The notes under the pieces: model-generated
The model's input: only the letters and a program-made list of their open reading frames with translations
What the model was told of the DNA's origin: nothing
Databases searched by the model: none
Translations under genes and position numbers: made by a program
NCBI GenBank assembly: GCA_030598905.1
Contig: JAUVPA010000030.1
Location: 1-10,664 of the forward strand
Length of the DNA: 10,664 nt
Reading direction: 5' to 3'
DNA from: Acidimicrobiia bacterium
Lineage (GTDB): Bacteria; Actinomycetota; Acidimicrobiia; Spongiisociales; UBA5794
Part shown: one piece after another, positions 5,975 to 10,664 of the stretch
Position numbering within the stretch: position 1 is the stretch's first letter
How the letters are laid out: each line of letters starts with the position of its first letter

Positions 5975-7503
5975 GGGTCCTCCGGTTTGCGTGATCGGTA
6001 CATGCCGGTTCGAAGCATCTTGGCCTGGGCGGCAAGGTCCCAGAGAACGAACTCCTCGACGGCGGACGACAGGTCGCCGTCCCCGTTGTTGACGGCCAGC
6101 CACGTTTGCAGCTCGCCGAGGGCGGCGTAGTGCGCAACCAGCGCCGCATTGAGAGCGGCGGCCTCGCTCGCATCCGGGAGCGGATGGGCGACGACCTCGC
6201 CGATTCCTGCGGCCTCGGGAGCCGAGCGCAGGACGTGACGGAGACGCTGCAAGGCCTCGACTTGATCCGTTGCGCGCCATTCGACCCGGGCAGCCAGGTT
6301 GCGAATGAGCTCCGCCGCCGCGCTCGCCTGCGATCTGGCGAAGGGGTCGTCAACGGCCGGCGCAACATCTGTGGACAGCGAATCGGCAATCTTGTCGAGC
6401 ACGTTGTGGAGCGATATCTGGATTGGGCTCCCGGCGTGGGTAGTCGGCTCGGTGGAAGAGCCGACCGGTGGAGCCTCGTAGCCGAGCTCGCGAGCCAGTT
6501 GGCGAAGGATGAACAGGTTCTGATGTCCCATGGCCGCCAGCCGAAGATCCGGAGCGCGGCCATCCTCGAAAGCGCGCGCCGCGGTGATGTGCGGTGCGCT
6601 GGCCCGGAGATGTCCGAAGACCGTCCAGAAACGCATCACCTCGGTTTCGATCGCGATACCCGTGGCTTCCGTGTACCGGGCGAGATACTCCTCGCGGTCG
6701 ATCAGTTGCGACACCAGAGGTGACCGGCCCCGGAACAGTGGCATGGCCGCCCAGGCGACGTCGAAGGCGGGATCTCCGACGTGGGCGAGCTCCCAGTCGA
6801 ACACGGCGTTGATGTGGCGATGCTCGTCGATCATGAAGTTCCCGATGCGGTAGTCGCCGTGCACGAGGCGGACCTGTCCCGAAGTGGCGACGTTGGCCCG
6901 AAGCCACCCGATGCATTCCCCCAGGAGCGGAACATCGAAGAGCTTGGCGCGTTCGTACTGTTCCTCCCACCAGTCGATCTGGCGTACCGCGGCTTCGTCG
7001 GATGATCCAACCGTCGGGAGGAAATCGATCCCAATGGATACCGGGTCGATGGTGTGAATGCGGCCGAGTATGTCGACGAACTCGACGCCGACGGCGTGGC
7101 GGGCGGCATCGTCGGGGAAGATAGAAGGATCCCGAGCGTTCCATTGCGCAGGCACGATGCCTTCGACCCGATCCATCACGTAGAAAGGCATGCCGAGGAC
7201 GCTTTTGTCGGTCTCCAGCCAATGCAGGTCCGCCATGGGGACGTCGGATCCATGGAGGACTGCTTCGTGAAGCCGATACTGCTGGCGGGTGTCGTACGGC
7301 GCCAAGAGCCCGTCCTCGGGCTCGCGGCGAACGGCGTAGCCGTGTCTCTTCCCGGTGCCGTTCGCGGCTGACACTGTCATCGTGTAGGTGTGCCACGACC
7401 AGCCCTCGGCATGGCGGTGCACGTCGTCGATTGCTACCGGGTAGCCGAGCTTCGCTTCGAACCAGGTCGTGAGGGCGGCTGCGACACCCTCATTGGTGGT
7501 CAC
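5971..7503 (-). CDS. APH-type phosphotransferase with C-terminal helical extension
   Basis: A 510-residue protein, clearly longer than the usual 330-360 residues. Residues 1-345 form an aminoglycoside-phosphotransferase/choline-kinase-like domain. Its catalytic loop LVHGDYRIGN (213-222) has D217 as likely base, and FDWELAHVGDPAFD (235-248) has D236 as likely metal ligand. Residues about 355-510 form a separate, mostly helical domain rich in alanine and glutamate, resembling the uncharacterised DUF6285-type domain associated with such kinases (recalled, uncertain). In catabolic operons these kinases are unlikely to confer antibiotic resistance; phosphorylation of a hydroxylated hydrophobic substrate is more plausible. 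The start is GTG at 7503, forming a GTGA overlap with the preceding stop. The family is secure and the substrate unknown. Confidence 0.88.
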   Translation of the reverse strand: MTTNEGVAAALTTWFEAKLGYPVAIDDVHRHAEGWSWHTYTMTVSAANGTGKRHGYAVRREPEDGLLAPYDTRQQYRLHEAVLHGSDVPMADLHWLETDKSVLGMPFYVMDRVEGIVPAQWNARDPSIFPDDAARHAVGVEFVDILGRIHTIDPVSIGIDFLPTVGSSDEAAVRQIDWWEEQYERAKLFDVPLLGECIGWLRANVATSGQVRLVHGDYRIGNFMIDEHRHINAVFDWELAHVGDPAFDVAWAAMPLFRGRSPLVSQLIDREEYLARYTEATGIAIETEVMRFWTVFGHLRASAPHITAARAFEDGRAPDLRLAAMGHQNLFILRQLARELGYEAPPVGSSTEPTTHAGSPIQISLHNVLDKIADSLSTDVAPAVDDPFARSQASAAAELIRNLAARVEWRATDQVEALQRLRHVLRSAPEAAGIGEVVAHPLPDASEAAALNAALVAHYAALGELQTWLAVNNGDGDLSSAVEEFVLWDLAAQAKMLRTGMYRSRKPEDP

Positions 7504-8510
7504 GTCTTTGGTCGGCCGAGGGTGTCGGCGATTCCCGGGCCCTCGAGATACGTGCCCACTTCGAGCACGCCGGCGCCGCGCTGACCAGTCTCCTCGAGGG
7601 TGTAGTCGCAAAAGATCTGACAGTCCTCGTAGGCCTTGGACCGGTCCGCCGAGCGGGCGTTGAGCCAATGACGGCCGAAGTCGGACCCGATGTGGGCAAC
7701 CACCGTGTATGTCTCACCGTCGACCGTAGTGATCGGATAACGGACGTCTCGATCGAGCGCACCGAGGCGTTCGTTGGCCTCGACCTTCCAGTAGGCGTCG
7801 CTGGTGTCGACGAATGCCGTGGCGGCGTTGCCGGCGGCGGAGGACACAAATCCGCCGTGTTTGGTTTCCGGGAAGGACGTCTCTTTCATCACAGACCCTT
7901 GAATGTAGAGATCATCGAACGAGGCGCAGACCCAGTGGTGGTAACGAAACTGAAAATCGTCGCGCCACCCCCAAGAGTGGTCCCGGTTGCCCCAGCCGCT
8001 GAGAGTGAGGTCGGTCCCGGCGTGCTCGCCGTCGAGGAGCCGAATCATGCCTGAGATGTCGAGGCCCTGCTCGTAGTGGTGAAAGGGGAACACAGACAGG
8101 CCAATGGGCCCCAGCGGCGACTCCCCCTCCGGTTTGGGTCCATCGGCAAAGTCGAAGGCGGGGAAGCGACCCGTGTAACTGAGGTTGGCCTCGATGCCGT
8201 CGCCGGTGTAGTCGATGGCGAACTGTCGACCGGGTTCGGTGACGGTGAAGACGAGTCGTTCATCGGCGACCGGCACGAATGTGCTCAGATCGCGTGGCAC
8301 CGGGCTCCGCCCGACGTAGCGGTGCTTCCAGCCCGGACCCGAAAGCTTGGCGGTGAAGATGCCTTCGCCCTCACCGGGCCGCAGAGAGAAGTGGAACAGG
8401 GTGGCAATTCTCTGTACCGGATCGAAGCCGGGAAAGACCCAGTTCTCTTTCCACGTCATGGATGCCTGAGGAGGAACCGGGTGGGGGAAGTCGTCCTCGG
8501 GCAGGATCAC
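7500..8510 (-). CDS. AttH/CrtC-like lipocalin-fold protein (DUF7064/DUF7065 type)
   Basis: A 336-residue protein with two beta-rich halves. The N-terminus MILPEDDFPHP and then WKENWVFPGFDP are characteristic of the group. The centre contains GWGNRDHSWGWRDD (about 171-184), the hallmark of the AttH/CrtC-like superfamily that includes carotenoid hydratases and svf1-type lipid-binding proteins. There is no signal peptide, so it is probably cytosolic. Members are often found beside APH-type kinases in degradation clusters for lipophilic compounds, as here, but their reaction is not established. It may bind or hydrate a terpenoid- or steroid-like substrate. The start is GTG at 8510, with a GTGA overlap on the IpdB-like stop. 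I preferred it to the ATG at 8459 because the conserved PEDD-HP segment lies before that ATG. Confidence 0.82.
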   Translation of the reverse strand: MILPEDDFPHPVPPQASMTWKENWVFPGFDPVQRIATLFHFSLRPGEGEGIFTAKLSGPGWKHRYVGRSPVPRDLSTFVPVADERLVFTVTEPGRQFAIDYTGDGIEANLSYTGRFPAFDFADGPKPEGESPLGPIGLSVFPFHHYEQGLDISGMIRLLDGEHAGTDLTLSGWGNRDHSWGWRDDFQFRYHHWVCASFDDLYIQGSVMKETSFPETKHGGFVSSAAGNAATAFVDTSDAYWKVEANERLGALDRDVRYPITTVDGETYTVVAHIGSDFGRHWLNARSADRSKAYEDCQIFCDYTLEETGQRGAGVLEVGTYLEGPGIADTLGRPKT

Positions 8511-9310
8511 ACGAACTCTCGCAGTCGCATGCTCGTCGGGTCGACCTCGTCACGGAGGATGCGCAGCTCGGTTTCCGTCGGCAGGGCCGTATCGGGAACG
8601 CTGCCGTCATCGGGGAGTAGCACCCCGAATCCAGTCGCGTCCTGAACGTCGGCGGCGGTGACACCGGGGTGCACCGAGCGAAGGCGCATTGCGCGTGACT
8701 CGGGGTGGAAGTCCATCACGCAGAGGTTGGTGACACACAGCTGAGGGCCTCCTGAGAAGCCGAGCTCGCGACGGTGGTCGCCTCCATCGCCCCACCCCAG
8801 ACCGCTGCGGAAGTCGAGCTGCTCAACGAAGGTCCGGTCGTTGTGGGTTGTGCTCCACAGGTACACGTTGGGGATCATTCCGCCGAGGTCGGCCATGCCG
8901 CCGCCGCCGGGGAGGCGGACCTTCGGGTCGTCATACGGGCCGATCACGGTGTTGTTGACGTTGCCGTACCGGTCCATTTGCGCACCGCGAAAGGCGAAGG
9001 TGTTGTACCGGGCCCCCTGGGCGTACGCCCAGAAGTCGAAAGGTGAGTTCGACAGCATCGAGGCGCCGGTCCAGATGGCGTCGGACAAGGTGGATTCGGC
9101 CAGCCGATCCGGGTCGGCGTCGACGGCGATCGACGATGCGGCCCATACGAGATCCGGAGCGTGGGTGCGGCGGGCCAACAGGTAGGCACAGACGGGGATG
9201 AAGCTGACCGCCCCGTTGAAAGCGCGGGTGTCGTTGGTGAACTCCCGGGCCAATGTGACCACCATCAGCTCATCGACGGTGCAGTCCGCTCCCGGTACGG
9301 GGATGCTCAT
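8507..9310 (-). CDS. IpdB-like CoA-transferase-fold subunit (probable ring-opening CoA hydrolase)
   Basis: A 267-residue class I CoA-transferase beta-like subunit. It closely resembles mycobacterial IpdB (cholesterol C/D-ring hydrolase) in GAQMDRYGNVNNTVIG, RTFVEQLDFRSGLGW, LCVTNLCVMDF, LRSVHPGVTAADVQDATGF and the C-terminal LPTETELRILRDEVDPTSMR. Where true transferase beta chains carry the catalytic glutamate after the TH-P segment, this protein reads HAPDLVWAASSIAVDAD. The glutamate is therefore missing, as expected for an IpdAB-type hydrolase rather than a transferase. The ATG at 9310 shares its A with the TGA of the alpha gene (TGATG), and AGGGA lies upstream. It should form a heteromer with the neighbouring alpha subunit. 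Identity as true IpdB is not claimed; the alignment is from memory. Confidence 0.87.
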   Translation of the reverse strand: MSIPVPGADCTVDELMVVTLAREFTNDTRAFNGAVSFIPVCAYLLARRTHAPDLVWAASSIAVDADPDRLAESTLSDAIWTGASMLSNSPFDFWAYAQGARYNTFAFRGAQMDRYGNVNNTVIGPYDDPKVRLPGGGGMADLGGMIPNVYLWSTTHNDRTFVEQLDFRSGLGWGDGGDHRRELGFSGGPQLCVTNLCVMDFHPESRAMRLRSVHPGVTAADVQDATGFGVLLPDDGSVPDTALPTETELRILRDEVDPTSMRLREFV

Positions 9311-10188
9311 CAGGTTCCCTGCCGGATGGACAAGATCGTTTCCGCTCCGCCGTTCGCCTCGAGGAACTCGCCTTGCGTTTCCGGTGCCCCGACCCGGCTC
9401 TTCCAGAAGTGACTCCACTGCTCGGGTTCCCTCGTGGCGGCCAGGTAGGCCTGATAGAAGCCAGCATCATGCGAGTACTCGGGGAAGAGAGAGGTCGGAT
9501 AGGCCCCCCATGGGACTTCGACGACGGCGTCAACCGTGAATCGGGGATAGGTCGTGTGTTCTGGGGCCGCGACGAACGTGGCGTGGTCGGCCATACGTTC
9601 CACTGTGACGATCGTGGCGGCGGCGGCGCGGACGATGTCTGAGTCCATCCAGATGAGTTTGGGGTTGACGCGGACATTGCCGAGGCGGTCGGCCTCGTGG
9701 GCGTGCACGATCCCGACATCGAGTGGTAGCGGCGTGCACGCCACGTAGAGCTCTCCGGTAGCGGAGTCCCGTTCTAGGCGGGTGGTGTCGGGATGGAGGT
9801 CGAGGACATCGGTGCCGATCCCAGCCTTCGTGGGTACGAACGGGAGCCGGTACGCCGCCGCCTGCAGACGACAGATCAACAGGTGCTCGGAGTACTCCTC
9901 GACCTCGATGTCTCCCGCCTGGGCCGCACGCCTGAAATTCGGGGCGAGACCAAATCCCTCGAAGCTGACGAGCCCGGTGACGACCTTGCGAACACAACCG
10001 GCGGCGACCAGCCAGTCCACGGCCATGGACGACACGATGGCGACAACGGTGAGATCGCGGGCCTCGCGCCGGATGAGTTCACGGACGAACGCCATCGGCG
10101 CCCCATTCATCGACAGTCCGCCGACTCCGATCGTCGCGCCATCGTTGACGATGGCCGCCGCGTCTTCAAGGGAACGGACCTTGTCCAC
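9310..10188 (-). CDS. IpdA-like CoA-transferase-fold subunit (probable ring-opening CoA hydrolase)
   Basis: A 292-residue class I CoA-transferase alpha-like subunit heading a five-gene operon. Residues 17-36 (GATIGVGG then PMAFVREL) and DLTVVAIV (45-52) match the N-terminal Rossmann-like half. VEEYSEHLLICRLQAAAYRLPFVPTKAGIGTD (from residue 96) matches the IpdA active-site region. E101 aligns, from memory, with the catalytic glutamate of Mycobacterium tuberculosis IpdA. With the IpdB-like partner it probably hydrolyses a C-C bond in a cyclic beta-keto acyl-CoA. The open frame extends to an ATG at 10275, but that would put the operator and promoter inside the gene. GTG at 10188 has GAGGAG six bases upstream and fits the family N-terminus, so I chose it. 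The native substrate is unknown. Confidence 0.88.
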   Translation of the reverse strand: MDKVRSLEDAAAIVNDGATIGVGGLSMNGAPMAFVRELIRREARDLTVVAIVSSMAVDWLVAAGCVRKVVTGLVSFEGFGLAPNFRRAAQAGDIEVEEYSEHLLICRLQAAAYRLPFVPTKAGIGTDVLDLHPDTTRLERDSATGELYVACTPLPLDVGIVHAHEADRLGNVRVNPKLIWMDSDIVRAAAATIVTVERMADHATFVAAPEHTTYPRFTVDAVVEVPWGAYPTSLFPEYSHDAGFYQAYLAATREPEQWSHFWKSRVGAPETQGEFLEANGGAETILSIRQGT

Positions 10189-10194
10189 GGTCGA

Positions 10195-10200
10195 CTCCTC
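10195..10200 (-). promoter_or_regulatory. Ribosome binding site fixing the GTG start of the IpdA-like gene
   Basis: On the minus strand GAGGAG is followed by six bases and GTG at 10188. It is among the clearest Shine-Dalgarno sequences in the window and decides the start against the upstream in-frame ATG at 10275. Confidence 0.75.
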
Positions 10201-10246
10201 GCTGGCTGATGCGGTCGCCGAGGTGCTCGACTCCGACCGCTCCGGC

Positions 10247-10275
10247 AACCTACCAAACGTTTGTTTTGTGGTCAA
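10247..10275 (-). promoter_or_regulatory. Sigma-70-type promoter of the five-gene IpdAB-like operon
   Basis: On the minus strand TTGACC (10275-10270) and TAGGTT (10252-10247) are separated by 17 bp. The -35 matches the consensus at five of six positions and the -10 fits TANNNT. Transcription would start near 10240 and give a leader of about 50 bases before the GTG at 10188. The palindrome at 10252-10265 sits inside the spacer, the classic place for a repressor. This is the best-formed promoter in the window. Confidence 0.65.
10252..10265. promoter_or_regulatory. Operator of the CCAAACGTTTGG class, one mismatched pair
   Basis: ACCAAACGTTTGTT is a 14-bp inverted repeat with one mismatched pair around a perfect CAAACGTTTG core. 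Fourteen consecutive bases (10250-10263) are identical to the minus strand of the palindrome region at 3702-3715. It lies between the -35 and -10 of the IpdAB-like operon promoter, so occupancy should repress that operon. Confidence 0.72.
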
Positions 10276-10294
10276 AGTTTGGTCGACCTAGGGT
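10270..10294 (+). promoter_or_regulatory. Probable hydrolase promoter with a degenerate operator copy
   Basis: TAGGGT (10289-10294) is a TANNNT -10 nine bases before the hydrolase ATG, so the mRNA would be leaderless or nearly so. TTGTGG (10266-10271) is a weak -35 at 17 bp. Between them GGTCAAAGTTTGGTC (10270-10284) looks like a degraded relative of the CAAACGTTTG operator, with CAAA and TTTG arms around a single G. Arms are short, so the second site is tentative. Confidence 0.4.
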
Positions 10295-10303
10295 CGGACG
10301 GTC

Positions 10304-10664
10304 ATGACTCACACGGAATTCCGCTCGTCTCTCGTCGTCGCGGTGCCCGATGCCACCTTGTGTGTATGGGATGTCGGCGCCGGTCCGACAGTGGTGTTCG
10401 CTCACGGCGGGACGGGCACGGCGATCCATCACTGGGGCGGCGTGGTCGACTTGGTCGCCGATCGAGTCCGTTGTGTATTGGTGGATATGCGCGGGCACGG
10501 CGGCTCCACCTTGGGCTGGGGGCCGCTTGGAGTCTCTCGCTTCAGCAGCGACCTGGCCGCGGTGCTGCGTGGCCTGGGCATTCCCCGAGCGATGCTGGTC
10601 GGGTTCTCCGTCGGGGGTAACGCCTTCATTCATCTGGCCGCAAGACAACCGTGGCTGGCCTCCG
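10304..10664 (+). CDS. Alpha/beta hydrolase, N-terminal part (runs off the window)
   Basis: The first 120 codons of an alpha/beta-hydrolase-fold enzyme. VVFAHGGTG (30-38) is the oxyanion-hole segment after the first core strand, LVDMRGHGGS (59-68) is the conserved turn, and VGFSVGG (99-105) is the nucleophile elbow with S102. The acid and histidine of the triad lie beyond the edge. The ATG at 10304 is the first in frame after the divergent promoter region and matches the family N-terminus. It is transcribed away from the IpdAB-like operon from a shared 115-bp region and likely belongs to the same regulon. It may be an esterase, thioesterase or C-C bond hydrolase, as found in ring-degradation pathways; the sequence here does not decide. 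Confidence 0.88.
   Translation, partial: MTHTEFRSSLVVAVPDATLCVWDVGAGPTVVFAHGGTGTAIHHWGGVVDLVADRVRCVLVDMRGHGGSTLGWGPLGVSRFSSDLAAVLRGLGIPRAMLVGFSVGGNAFIHLAARQPWLAS

Noticed and set aside
5268..6563. A 431-codon minus-strand open frame across the kinase/oxidoreductase junction
   Set aside because: It is out of frame with both real genes, and its translation is low-complexity Arg/Ser/Pro-rich without family motifs.
6350..7396. A 348-codon minus-strand open frame inside the kinase gene
   Set aside because: It is an alternative frame of the kinase, arginine-rich, with no motifs, while the kinase frame holds intact catalytic signatures.
5971..7503. Reading the APH-type protein as an antibiotic-resistance gene
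   Set aside because: The catalytic motifs are shared by many kinases. The catabolic operon context and the C-terminal extension argue against a resistance role, and no aminoglycoside-specific feature is visible.
10189..10275. An N-terminal extension of the IpdA-like protein starting at the ATG at 10275
   Set aside because: It would place the operator and -10 inside the coding region, the added residues are low-complexity Ser/Glu/Thr, and GTG at 10188 has a strong ribosome binding site.

Overview
The window is a gene-dense, high-GC stretch of accessory catabolic DNA. Gene content and style suggest an actinobacterium: IpdAB-type CoA-transferase-fold proteins, a luciferase-like flavin oxidoreductase, an acyl-CoA carboxylase beta chain, a TetR regulator, GTG starts, promoters placed for leaderless mRNAs, and genes overlapping by 1-4 bases. 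An acidimicrobial or mycobacterial-type lineage fits, but this is an inference and no taxonomic marker is present. I see no RNA gene, IS element, CRISPR array or clear intrinsic terminator.

Layout from left to right. (1) Bases 30-2898, minus strand: enoyl-CoA hydratase, acyl-CoA carboxyltransferase and a TetR regulator, joined by ATGA overlaps. A near-perfect inverted repeat (2910-2931) sits against the -10 of a probable leaderless promoter ahead of the hydratase. (2) Bases 2919-3677, minus strand: a tandem NTF2/SnoaL-like protein whose last codons lie inside that operator. (3) Bases 3678-3730: a divergent promoter region holding a perfect 14-bp palindrome. (4) Bases 3731-4953, plus strand: a 36-codon small ORF coupled by ATGA to an NAD-dependent epimerase/dehydratase-like protein. 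(5) Bases 4961-10188, minus strand: a tightly coupled five-gene operon in the order IpdA-like, IpdB-like, AttH/CrtC-like (DUF7064/7065-type), APH-type kinase with a C-terminal extension, and luciferase-like oxidoreductase. (6) Bases 10189-10303: a second divergent promoter region carrying the same palindrome class. (7) Bases 10304-10664, plus strand: the 5' part of an alpha/beta hydrolase that leaves the window.

Read together, this looks like a pathway that activates and breaks down a hydrophobic, probably cyclic (steroid- or terpenoid-like) substrate through CoA thioesters. IpdAB-like proteins would open a ring by hydrolysis, crotonase and carboxyltransferase chemistry would process acyl-CoAs, and the SDR, flavin oxidoreductase, kinase-like and lipocalin-like proteins would act on upstream or ring-bearing intermediates. 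The substrate cannot be read from the sequence. Two operator classes point to two regulators. The window's TetR probably controls the left operon. An unseen regulator probably controls the two divergent promoters that flank the IpdAB-like operon and the SDR.
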